Of a stretch of 64,000 bases of DNA, positions 56,187 through 64,000 are shown in pieces. Source of the stretch: Lachnospiraceae bacterium V9D3004 (GTDB lineage: Bacteria > Bacillota > Clostridia > Lachnospirales > Lachnospiraceae); contig JHWW01000014.1 in assembly GCA_000621985.1 (NCBI GenBank), forward strand, positions 1 through 64,000. The letters run 5' to 3'. Within the stretch, counting starts at the first letter, position 1. The number at the start of each line of letters is the position of its first letter. Both the position numbers and the translations under genes were made by a program. Below the pieces are notes generated by a model that did no database searches, was not told where the DNA came from, and saw only the letters and a program-made list of their open reading frames with translations.

Positions 56187-56361
56187 TTCATTGACAGTTA
56201 GTTATATTTTACACAAAAAAATATTAAAAAGCAATAAAGTTTCCAAGAAATTTTGAAATTTTATAAAATTTATCACTAATCCTGTGAAGCCGAACCCTCC
56301 CCCATGTCCCATAGCCATAACTAGAGAAACTATGACAGCTGCGAAGCAGACAGATTATGAG

Positions 56362-59022
56362 TTAATAACTCAGTTTTTTTAATTTTTTTGATTTGAATAC
56401 CAGCTTTGTAAGTTTTTTACAGTTGGAAAATGCGCTTTTTTCTACCTTTGTCACGTTGGCTCCGATCACGGCGGTCTTTAGTTTTTTCAATCCGGCAAAT
56501 GCTTTTTTTTCTATCTTTGTCACTTTGAACTTTTTCCCTTTAACAGTTATTGTTTTGGGAATATTAAGTGATGTGATATTCTTCTTTTTAACACCGGTTG
56601 CCGCTACTTTACCGTTACCTTTGTTCCCAACAGATAAAACTTTGTATATTATATTCTTATAAGTAATCTTCTGACCTTTTTTTAGTTTGGAAGAACCTGT
56701 AGTCTGATTACCGGCATCGTTTGTTGTGCTCGATTTTACAGCTCCGTTTGACGTACCGTTATTAGTTGAAGTCAGATTGTTATTACCGGAATTGACGAAT
56801 GACGCATTACTGTTGGAATTCTGTCCTGCGTTATTCTGCTCAACAGGTGTCTCTCCTACTCTTACCTTAACCGATACCTTCTTGAGATCTGCAGCAAGAT
56901 AATCTTCAGGATCAAGTATTACTACCGGGAATCCGTCATAATCGAACACAACATTGGCCGCGTAGGCATGTCGTCCCGGATCAACAAGACCGTACTTTGC
57001 ATCACCCGTAGCACCCGGATATTCATCATCCCAGTCCCTTGCATGGTATATTATAACCGGATTACCGTTAGTATCTACAGTAAAAGAATTATGCCCCGGA
57101 CCGAAAGTTCCTTTGTATTCACCTTCGGCTCCATCTAACAGGCCGTTATTACCATTACCGGTAACATCGGTTGTTCCGTCTGTTTTTGTGTAATCAGCTG
57201 TTTTTATTGTGGTTGTGAGCTGTTGGGTATTAAGTATCGGATACGGGTATTTACTCCAGCTGTCCGGATCCGTGAAGTCCGAATCAAGATCAGCATACAA
57301 CAGACATACGCAGTACATCATATCAATCGTACATCCCGCATACGCAATGAATATCTTATCGTCATGTATGAGCACGGAAGATGCTTCCTGTATACACTGA
57401 CCTTTCCTTCCGTCACTCATATCATTGTAACCGGCTTTACCGGAACCGTTATTGGCCTCATATGCTCTGTCGGCACCTGACAGCTGTACAAGCGGTCCCG
57501 TTGGATTGCAGGGATCCTTTGGATCAACGGTAGTGATCCATATCTTTGAATTACGCGGTGTTACATAATAGCTCTGTCCGCCGTACTCAAAATAAGTGGT
57601 ATCAAATGCTCCAACAGACTGATTATTGGTCGTGTTGTGAATATATCCTGTATATTCCCAGTTATCCGGATCCATAAGGTCATTCCCGTTACATGTGAAT
57701 ATGCACTGCTTTGATCCGAGACTGTTACCGTTTTCGGTGACACTTGCCTGGGCGATTATTCTCCATTTCCCGCCTATCTTATGAAGTTCAGGAGCCCAAT
57801 ACCAGCCCGTAACTTTAACACCATCTTCTGTCGTGCCATCTTTCCATACTACCACTTCATCTGCTTCTGTGATCTCATTAATCGAATCTGCCCTGCGAAG
57901 GATAATATTCTCATATGCTCCGCCGCCGCTTGCAGACTTTTCATTCATATTGGATCCGGTAAAGTAATACACCCCATTTTCTTCATCATATGTCATAAAA
58001 GGATCTGCCCTGTACAGAGCGAGCGGACTGTTGAAGCCAGTATCCGCATTGAGCTCACCGTTGATCACATATTCCCCATCTGAAGGATTACTCATATTGA
58101 CCCCTGATGTATCCCATGTTACTTTCATCGGGGTTCTTGAATCATCACTATATATAACATCAAGCTTTTCGGGAAGTGTAATCTTCTCTCCCGATTTTAT
58201 ATTGATATTCTTAACATCAACCGACACACTGTGCATCCTTGAATACTTTTTATACACACGTTCATATTCTTTTTGGGTCAGTTTGAATACAGACGCTTCA
58301 TCGGAAAGAGCATATTCCGGAAGCTTACCTGTCACTTTCTCTTTTGTATAGTCAGTCTTTACAGGCTCTGAAAATGAAGTGAAATCTTCGGTAGTTGTCA
58401 GGTAAGAATCACCGTCTCCTCCAGTCCAGTATATTTTATATTCTTTTGATAAGTCATCATATACAACATATGGGTCTGAAACCGTGATGCCTTTTTCATT
58501 AAGCTTTACGGTTCTTTGATTTTCATAAAAAATCAATTCCCACGAATCAACAAGAAGAATCCTGTCAGTAGAATTATTCTCTGAGGCGATAAGTCCGAAA
58601 GTTCCGTCTGCTTTTCTGAATATCGAAGGTGAACCCATCTGAAAATATCCTACAGGATTATAGATTGCTTTGTCATAATTAAGTGCCTCGTAATTAACGC
58701 CGTCTTTTGATATGGCAGCATACAATACATCCGTTCTGTATGTATCCGTGTATTCCTTTGAAGGATACTGGGCGAATTCCACTCCCATGTTGGGTTCGTA
58801 CCTTACAGGATATACCGCAAGATATCCGCCTTCAACCGACGTGTCAATTTCTGAATATCCCACATCTCCTGCTGCCGATATCTTTACTTCGTCAATATTG
58901 TCTGTAACACCTGATCCTTCACCTGCACTCACACTCTTAGCTCCCATTTCACTGAGAAGTACAACCCCTGCAATAACAAACGACATAACTTTTCTAAGTT
59001 TACTGACATTTTTTGTTCCCAT
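56362..59022 (-). CDS. Secreted GH43 glycosidase with Ig-like and LRR_5 modules
   Basis: An 886-residue secreted enzyme. Signal peptide about residues 1-35. An N-terminal beta-propeller-like region (40-250; RKADGTFGLIASENNSTDRILL) precedes a Big_4-like block (NIKSGEKITLPEKLDVIYSDDS). The GH43 five-blade catalytic domain (about 335-705) starts with ALYRADPFMTYD (general base Asp); the likely acid Glu is in QEASSVL near 545; GPGHNSF is also typical. A poly-Asn/Ser/Thr linker and a BspA-type LRR_5 tail (about 790-886; VTKIEKKAFAGLKKLKTAVIGANVTKVEKSAFSNCKKL) end it. Probably an arabinofuranosidase, arabinanase or xylosidase. The ATG at 59022 follows AAGGAG. Divergent from an AraC gene. Confidence 0.88.
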   Translation of the reverse strand: MGTKNVSKLRKVMSFVIAGVVLLSEMGAKSVSAGEGSGVTDNIDEVKISAAGDVGYSEIDTSVEGGYLAVYPVRYEPNMGVEFAQYPSKEYTDTYRTDVLYAAISKDGVNYEALNYDKAIYNPVGYFQMGSPSIFRKADGTFGLIASENNSTDRILLVDSWELIFYENQRTVKLNEKGITVSDPYVVYDDLSKEYKIYWTGGDGDSYLTTTEDFTSFSEPVKTDYTKEKVTGKLPEYALSDEASVFKLTQKEYERVYKKYSRMHSVSVDVKNINIKSGEKITLPEKLDVIYSDDSRTPMKVTWDTSGVNMSNPSDGEYVINGELNADTGFNSPLALYRADPFMTYDEENGVYYFTGSNMNEKSASGGGAYENIILRRADSINEITEADEVVVWKDGTTEDGVKVTGWYWAPELHKIGGKWRIIAQASVTENGNSLGSKQCIFTCNGNDLMDPDNWEYTGYIHNTTNNQSVGAFDTTYFEYGGQSYYVTPRNSKIWITTVDPKDPCNPTGPLVQLSGADRAYEANNGSGKAGYNDMSDGRKGQCIQEASSVLIHDDKIFIAYAGCTIDMMYCVCLLYADLDSDFTDPDSWSKYPYPILNTQQLTTTIKTADYTKTDGTTDVTGNGNNGLLDGAEGEYKGTFGPGHNSFTVDTNGNPVIIYHARDWDDEYPGATGDAKYGLVDPGRHAYAANVVFDYDGFPVVILDPEDYLAADLKKVSVKVRVGETPVEQNNAGQNSNSNASFVNSGNNNLTSTNNGTSNGAVKSSTTNDAGNQTTGSSKLKKGQKITYKNIIYKVLSVGNKGNGKVAATGVKKKNITSLNIPKTITVKGKKFKVTKIEKKAFAGLKKLKTAVIGANVTKVEKSAFSNCKKLTKLVFKSKKLKKLSY

Positions 59023-59353
59023 AACGTCCACTCCTTCCAATTTTACTGCCGCAAGTCTTTGAATCATCCAAGCCATATATCCCCCTCATATCCATGTTAT
59101 TAAAAGATAAGATAATATAAACGTAAGAGATTGAAAATTGCGGTGTGTACTTTAACAGCGTGGCAGTGCTTACAGTACATTATCATAGTTGATACATACC
59201 ACAATTCCCAAGTCATACGTTTGCAAGAGGGTTAGCAATGAATCTATGTTTGATTATAACTATTGATATTGCTATATACAATGATATTAAATTGAGTTAT
59301 AATTGATGTATTATAACATCGTTACTGTGAATACCAATTCGGGAGGTCTGCTT
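59023..59353. promoter_or_regulatory. Divergent intergenic region between GH43 and AraC genes
   Basis: A 331-bp AT-rich stretch. Near the AraC start on the plus strand there is TATAAT at about 59300 and a second AT-rich hexamer near 59312, but no convincing -35 box. No strong palindrome was found. The placement of both start sites here suggests the AraC protein controls the GH43 gene from this interval. Confidence 0.35.
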
Positions 59354-60118
59354 ATGTTTAATGTATACTGTGTTGTTACCGATTGTCCTGTCACCGAAGA
59401 TTTTTATTGCGATTTTCCTACCGGAATAAGTAATGACATGATACTCGTGCCGAGTTCAAATTTTAAAGTGATGATAGACGGTGATCTTACAACTTTTCCT
59501 CCCCATACGGCTTTCTACTATCCTGCCCGTACTCCGTTCTGTTATACTCGTACAGAGGGAGAATATATTGATTATTTTATTCATTTTTCCAGTGATAATA
59601 ATGCTTACAAAGAATTTCATCTTCCAATCGGACAACCTATCTACATTACCGAGCCTTCCGATATATACAGTCTTATGAAGATGATCGCACGAGAGAATAT
59701 CCTCACAGGACGAAACAGAAGTGAGATACTTGATAATCTTATGAAGAACCTCTTTCTCAAGATTGGAGAAAATATTGAAAATAATTCTCCTGAACCACAT
59801 TACAATGAATTATACAAGATCAGAAGCAGAATCTATCTTCATCCCGAAAAAGAATGGTCGCTTGACTTAATAGCAAGCGACCTTCATATGAGCATTAACA
59901 ATATACACCGTTTATATAAAAAATTCTTTGGCACATCATTTATTAACGATGTTATTGAAAGCAGGCTGAGAAAGGCAAAGAATTACCTTTCTCATACCAA
60001 TTATACGGTTGCAACCATCGCAGAATACTGCGGTTACAATAATGTGGAGCATTTCAGCAGGCAGTTCAAGCAATATACCGGGATCACTCCGAAGAGATAC
60101 CGGGATCAGGAAGCTTAA
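59354..60118 (+). CDS. AraC-family transcriptional regulator
   Basis: About 254 residues. An N-terminal cupin-like domain (FPPHTAFYYPARTPFCYTRTEGEYIDYFIHFSS) is followed by the AraC DNA-binding pair: LIASDLHMSINNIHRLYKKFFGTSFINDV and VATIAEYCGYNNVEHFSRQFKQYTGITPKRYR. The ATG at 59354 has GGGAGG seven bases before it, so the upstream ATG at 59303 is unlikely. Flanked by two GH43 genes, one divergent and one converging 13 bp away, it is probably their local activator responding to a released sugar (inference). The paralogue at 28008-28814 has the same layout. Confidence 0.92.
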   Translation: MFNVYCVVTDCPVTEDFYCDFPTGISNDMILVPSSNFKVMIDGDLTTFPPHTAFYYPARTPFCYTRTEGEYIDYFIHFSSDNNAYKEFHLPIGQPIYITEPSDIYSLMKMIARENILTGRNRSEILDNLMKNLFLKIGENIENNSPEPHYNELYKIRSRIYLHPEKEWSLDLIASDLHMSINNIHRLYKKFFGTSFINDVIESRLRKAKNYLSHTNYTVATIAEYCGYNNVEHFSRQFKQYTGITPKRYRDQEA

Positions 60119-60131
60119 AAATATGCATAAA

Positions 60132-62678
60132 TCAGAGATCGGTTTTAATTTTTTCAGACCCCTTTATCAGAACATTTTTGTTAACCCCTTTAAACGCTCC
60201 CGAACCAATCGTTCCAAGCCTTTTTGACTTAACGTTTATTTTCTTCAGATTTTTACATCCATAGAATGTTTTTTTCCCGATCTTTGTTACATTTTTACCG
60301 ATAACCAGTTGTTTCAGTTTTATATTTTTATAGAATGCCTTTGCAGCTATTGATGTTACCTTATATGTGACTTTTTTGTGCTTTACTGTTGAAGGTATTG
60401 TGATCTTTGATGCTTTTTTATCACTGCACTTTACAAGTTCGACTGTTTTTTTGCCTTTTGCGGATGATGTTATCTTATATGTCATCTTTCCGACTGTGAA
60501 TCGTGTTCCTTTATCTGATTTTGAAGGTGATCCGTTCTTCCCGGCATCCGATGCCTGTGTAGAACCGGAGGACGTTGTCCTTCCTGTTATTGAAGATGAT
60601 GTAGCAGAATTAGTCGTACCGGTTCCATTTGAATTATTGGTGTTATTCGAATTATCTACATTATTCGCATTGCCCGAATCATCCGGTTTCGGTAGCTGTA
60701 CATTCACTGTCATCGTTACCGCCTTATTCTCCGGCAGTATCTCATAATCTTCCTCCATATCAAGCACAGGCTCGCCGTCTGCTCCAAAATGAACTCTTCT
60801 AAGGAATGCATCTCTTGCGAACTGGCTTCCATCACCCGGTCTTGCGTGGAATACATTAATAAGATCACCATCTTCATCCGTAACATATGAATTATGTCCG
60901 GGTCCGTGATATCCTATGTTGCCGCGAGCTGACAATCCGGTTAATAACGGATAATTGGTCTTCTTCCATGCTCCGGCATCAAGAAAATCCACATTCTCAG
61001 AAAGTCTGATCTGAGTCATTCCAACACAATATGACTCATCCGTGGCACCGCCCGAATATGTAAGATATAATACATCATCTCTGATAATGACATTCGGTCC
61101 TTCCGTTACAGGGGTATCATTATTTCTTTCCCAGCCGTATTCACAATTAACTATCAGAACAGGCTCACTTATCAGCTGTCCCGGATTATCTGCTGTTGTC
61201 TCACCGATCCACAGATCCGCAGTACCCCCGTTCTTACCGAAGTTTCTCTGCGACCAGACAACATAATCTCTGTCATTATATGAAAAATGAGTCATATCAA
61301 GTGTTATTCCGCCACAATAAGTGTTCAGGTTTTTCCCGTCTTTATCGAGATATCGCTTAGGCGCTTCCCAATCCTCATATTTCTTCGGATCACCACCGGT
61401 CTTAAGTTTCATTATGCAACTCTGCACGTCCCAACCCGTGCCGATATTACTTGCAAATAACATATATAATTCATTATTTATAACATGAAGTTCAGGTGCC
61501 CAGTGATTGGACTTTGATATAATATTTCCTTCTAAGCCTTTTTCTTCATCATATATAAGATTTTCCTTTGAATCATTAAGTCCAGCAACCGTATCCGATT
61601 CTCTTATGTACAGATTGACATTGCCCGATTCATTGGTTGCCGTAAAATAATATTTTCCGTTAAAATACACTACATTCGGATCCGCTCTTCCCGGAATAAA
61701 AGGATAATTGCCCGTATCGGATATCTTATCTGCCAACTGTATTATCTCTCCGCGTACTGTATAACTTCCCTCTTTTGAAAAATCCACTTTATTTATGTCA
61801 TCTTCATTCCATGCAACGCATTTTTCCGCCGATGAACCGTCTGAATAATTGGCAATTACTTTTTTATCTCCAAGTTCAACAGATTCACCAGGTTTTGTAT
61901 TGATAACAGGCTGATCAATTGTCGTATTGATAACCGGGCTTAATTTATCATGGATCTTTTTTGCCTCATCTGTACTGACCTTTATCACATTACCCGGTAT
62001 GGCATATTCTATACCCGGATCCGGACAGGTTTCTTTTCGATAATCACATTCATTTTCAGACCCAATATTTACTAAATCTGTAGTTTTATCTTCATATGAT
62101 ATGCCTGTTTCAATACCTGTCCATCTGATAATGTAGCTGTCCGAATCCTTATCATATTCACACGAAGGATATGACACATAATCTTTACCCGAAAGCATCA
62201 GAGTACCTTTCTCCTCATATGATAGCAGATCTTCTGACGCAAACAGGATCACACATCCTTTTTTATCCGGCACAGTGCCTGCCTCATTATATCTTACAGC
62301 GATAACACCAAAAGTTCCGTCCTTCATTCTGAATATATAAGGCTGTCTGATCACTTTGGTATCATCTCCGTCATTTTTTGGAAACAACACTCCCGTATTG
62401 TTATTAAGAGCTTCAAAATCCTCCCCATCCTCGCTGTAAGCAAGATGCATACTGTCAGTAGTCGCAGATTGATACATTCCATGTTTACCACCGCTTCTTC
62501 CCTTAACGGAATCATCAATTTCTCTTGTATAGCACATTATATAAGCTTCTTTTTCGGAGCCTTCTGTAATTGAATCATTAGCGGCCGCCTTTCCCGTTTC
62601 AGTTCCCGGTAAACCTGATGTTATAATCCCCGCAACAAGCGATAGTGTAAGTACTGCTGATATTATCTTCTTTTTCAT
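60132..62678 (-). CDS. Secreted GH43 glycosidase with LRR_5 tail (second copy of the plan)
   Basis: An 848-residue secreted protein. Signal peptide MKKKIISAVLTLSLVAGIIT to about residue 32. An N-terminal half-propeller region (45-240; RQPYIFRMKDGTFGVIAVRYN), a Big_4-like block (TKPGESVELGDKKVIANYSDGS), then GH43 from PGRADPNVVYFNGKYYF (base Asp near 332) with NHWAPELHVI, general acid Glu in VTEGPNVIIRDD near 525, and YHGPGHNSY. An Asn/Thr/Ser linker precedes the LRR_5 repeats (TSIAAKAFYKNIKLKQLVIGKNVTKIGKKTFYGCKNL). Most like alpha-L-arabinofuranosidase or beta-xylosidase. GGAGAGGG precedes the ATG. It is the modular sister of the 56362 gene. Confidence 0.9.
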   Translation of the reverse strand: MKKKIISAVLTLSLVAGIITSGLPGTETGKAAANDSITEGSEKEAYIMCYTREIDDSVKGRSGGKHGMYQSATTDSMHLAYSEDGEDFEALNNNTGVLFPKNDGDDTKVIRQPYIFRMKDGTFGVIAVRYNEAGTVPDKKGCVILFASEDLLSYEEKGTLMLSGKDYVSYPSCEYDKDSDSYIIRWTGIETGISYEDKTTDLVNIGSENECDYRKETCPDPGIEYAIPGNVIKVSTDEAKKIHDKLSPVINTTIDQPVINTKPGESVELGDKKVIANYSDGSSAEKCVAWNEDDINKVDFSKEGSYTVRGEIIQLADKISDTGNYPFIPGRADPNVVYFNGKYYFTATNESGNVNLYIRESDTVAGLNDSKENLIYDEEKGLEGNIISKSNHWAPELHVINNELYMLFASNIGTGWDVQSCIMKLKTGGDPKKYEDWEAPKRYLDKDGKNLNTYCGGITLDMTHFSYNDRDYVVWSQRNFGKNGGTADLWIGETTADNPGQLISEPVLIVNCEYGWERNNDTPVTEGPNVIIRDDVLYLTYSGGATDESYCVGMTQIRLSENVDFLDAGAWKKTNYPLLTGLSARGNIGYHGPGHNSYVTDEDGDLINVFHARPGDGSQFARDAFLRRVHFGADGEPVLDMEEDYEILPENKAVTMTVNVQLPKPDDSGNANNVDNSNNTNNSNGTGTTNSATSSSITGRTTSSGSTQASDAGKNGSPSKSDKGTRFTVGKMTYKITSSAKGKKTVELVKCSDKKASKITIPSTVKHKKVTYKVTSIAAKAFYKNIKLKQLVIGKNVTKIGKKTFYGCKNLKKINVKSKRLGTIGSGAFKGVNKNVLIKGSEKIKTDL

Positions 62679-62707
62679 TTTGGACCCTCTCCTTTTTTAG
62701 CAAAGTA

Positions 62708-62814
62708 CATTCTTGGTTCTTAACTATTACATTCATTTAATCAAAATTTATCCGTTTCAGTCAATGATGATTATTTTTATTAAAGATGATGATTTTTACA
62801 ATGAACCAAGAATG
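62708..62814. promoter_or_regulatory. 12-bp inverted repeat flanking the GH43 promoter region
   Basis: CATTCTTGGTTC (62708-62719) and its exact complement (62803-62814) are 83 bp apart, just upstream of the GH43 start. A TTGACT hexamer on the minus strand lies between them. The arrangement fits a looping regulator such as an AraC protein; a short mobile repeat is the alternative. Confidence 0.35.
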
Positions 62815-62839
62815 AATACGCGCAGAAAAACCTGCTAAC

Positions 62840-62866
62840 AAAAAGCCCGACACAATGCCGGGCTTT
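62840..62866 (-). terminator. Intrinsic terminator of the esterase gene
   Basis: AAAGCCCG (62842-62849) pairs with CGGGCTTT (62859-62866) around a nine-base loop. On the minus strand the stem runs into TTTTT. It lies 66 bp past the esterase stop at 62932. Confidence 0.8.
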
Positions 62867-62931
62867 GAAATTATTTTACGTATTAAACTATTGAAAGGAT
62901 CAGACCACGTCTTTCATAATGTCAGTAAAGA

Positions 62932-64000
62932 TCACTGTCTCGTAAAGAACAGTCTCAGACAATTGTACAGATGTACATGCCATGACCACATACTGTGTTC
63001 TCCAAGATTACCTTCCTTTGGAAGATCAACAAACGCATAGTTCGCACCTTCAACAAGGAAATCTGTCTTCTCAAGAACCTTCTGCATAATGTCCACGTGC
63101 TCGTCATGAGCTATATCTCCTACTCCGTTGCCGCAGTATAAGAAACCAAGAGGCATATCTTTTTTAGCGCCTTCTTCAATAGCAGTTACTATCTGATCTA
63201 CTTCCTTGTCATGATCTCCGTTCGGACCACCACATCCCGAATAAGGTCCGAACCATCCAAAGAGATCGTAATTAGCATATAATGCTGCACGATATGTTGT
63301 CATCGAACCCATTGACAGACCTGCAAATGCGCGGTGCATCCTTGTCTTAACAAGATTCGCATCAGACACATCTCCGCCCGCATAAGTTGAATAATGTGAC
63401 TCAATATACGGAATCAGGTCTTTTCTAAGCTCATACGCAAACTGTGCCGGAAGGTCATTGGTATCTATCTGCGGAGCATCATCCGGTCTGTAGAATGTGG
63501 GATTGACGATGATCATCGGCTCTATCACGCCCTCCATGATCATTTTGTCAACCATGATACGATTGTGGGTATAATCACCGTATCCACCGGGATTGGAATC
63601 CTGATCACCCTTCAACCATGTATCCTTATTCTCTCCGCCACCATGCATCAGGTAGAATACATTATACTGCTTTGACGGATCATAATTATATGGCAGATAT
63701 ACATTAGCTTCCTTCACCATCGGAACAGAACCGTCTTCATCATAAGTCTCTGTATTATAAGATATCGTCTCTATTTTTCCTCTATATTCAGCAGCCACCT
63801 CAGTTGTAGAACTATCATATTCTTTTGGTATTGCAGTAACAAACTCGATATTGATCTTCTCCGGTGGAATAAACTTAAACGGAGTAGGTGATGGTGTCGG
63901 TGCTGTAGTTGCAACAGGCTGCGCAGTAACGTTACTTGCCTGATTTACCGACGGTTGCGTTGTTGCAACATTGGTTCCGGCATTAGAAGTTGCCGCAGGT
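62932..64000 (-). CDS. CE1-type esterase with Pro/Thr linker, partial at right edge
   Basis: The frame is open without a stop from 62932 to the right edge, so the gene starts outside the window. The visible part has a linker rich in P, T, S, A, Q and N (63800-64000; TAPTPSPTPFKFIPPEKINIEF) and a carbohydrate-esterase 1 domain: NVYLPYNYDPSKQYNVFYLMHGGG, the nucleophile elbow AFAGLSMGSMTTYRA, WFGPYSGCGGPNG, and the late HSMWSWHVHLYNCL with the probable catalytic His. Likely a feruloyl or acetyl-xylan esterase attached to another catalytic or binding module beyond the edge. It fits with the GH43 enzymes next to it. A GTG at 63798 could look like a start but lies after the linker. Confidence 0.87.
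   Translation of the reverse strand, partial: PAATSNAGTNVATTQPSVNQASNVTAQPVATTAPTPSPTPFKFIPPEKINIEFVTAIPKEYDSSTTEVAAEYRGKIETISYNTETYDEDGSVPMVKEANVYLPYNYDPSKQYNVFYLMHGGGENKDTWLKGDQDSNPGGYGDYTHNRIMVDKMIMEGVIEPMIIVNPTFYRPDDAPQIDTNDLPAQFAYELRKDLIPYIESHYSTYAGGDVSDANLVKTRMHRAFAGLSMGSMTTYRAALYANYDLFGWFGPYSGCGGPNGDHDKEVDQIVTAIEEGAKKDMPLGFLYCGNGVGDIAHDEHVDIMQKVLEKTDFLVEGANYAFVDLPKEGNLGEHSMWSWHVHLYNCLRLFFTRQ

Noticed and set aside
1-64000. CRISPR arrays, tRNA or rRNA genes, insertion sequences
   Set aside because: No regularly spaced repeats, cloverleaf sequences, rRNA segments or transposase genes were found by reading both strands.

Overview
The window looks like a chromosomal segment of a low-to-medium GC Lachnospiraceae bacterium close to Butyrivibrio or Pseudobutyrivibrio. 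The pointers are the mix of secreted GH43 enzymes with BspA-type leucine-rich tails, several Ig-like (Big) surface proteins, 7TM and hybrid histidine kinases, an ACT-domain/PFL (UPF0237/UPF0210) pair, and DUF6462-type excisionase-like proteins. No rRNA, tRNA or CRISPR array was seen. Genus is inference; no 16S gene is present.

Region 1 (1-19.5 kb) is an accessory defence island transcribed leftward. Five tightly coupled genes encode an SNF2-type helicase, a 1591-residue adenine methyltransferase, a DUF2971 protein, a giant 2113-residue SF2 helicase/DUF1998 protein with a C-terminal nuclease-like domain, and a RelE-fold/UvrD helicase fusion. A small PD-(D/E)XK nuclease follows, then a decayed helicase-nuclease remnant at the window edge. 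The SNF2 helicase, methylase and helicase+DUF1998 genes match the logic of class 1 DISARM. However, DrmA-like and DrmB-like parts appear fused, the phospholipase-D subunit (DrmC) is absent from the window, and three proteins are extra. Upstream are a small unknown gene and two excisionase-like genes. The island ends next to lysS, with four CTGGTC repeats in the junction, so it is probably carried by a decayed or partly captured integrative element.

Region 2 (19.6-45.5 kb) is mostly housekeeping. It holds greA-lysS, a four-gene sensory operon (AraC regulator, hybrid kinase with HPt, hybrid kinase fused to a DegV domain, amino-acid-type solute-binding lipoprotein), a DAHP synthase, Nudix, pepD, and the ACT-domain/PFL pair. 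It continues with a YycJ-type hydrolase, a long FtsA-like ATPase, a MATE pump, a low-molecular-weight phosphatase, an HTH-nucleotidyltransferase fusion with a palindrome-rich promoter, a GGDEF protein, an M18 aminopeptidase, a PAP2/CDP-alcohol phosphatidyltransferase fusion, and a secreted CAP protein.

Region 3 (45.6-64 kb) is signalling and carbohydrate use. A 7TM hybrid kinase is co-transcribed with a PTS EIIC permease fused to a truncated, degenerate EAL domain. An intact chemoreceptor sits beside two chemoreceptor pseudogenes and secreted Ig-like proteins. Two GH43 enzymes of the same modular plan flank an AraC regulator, and a linker-bearing CE1-type esterase runs off the right edge. These suggest secreted hemicellulose (arabinoxylan) degradation under AraC control.

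The strongest candidates for undescribed biology are the DISARM-like island with its RelE-UvrD, DUF2971 and nuclease additions, the histidine kinase-DegV fusion, and the EIIC-EAL fusion.
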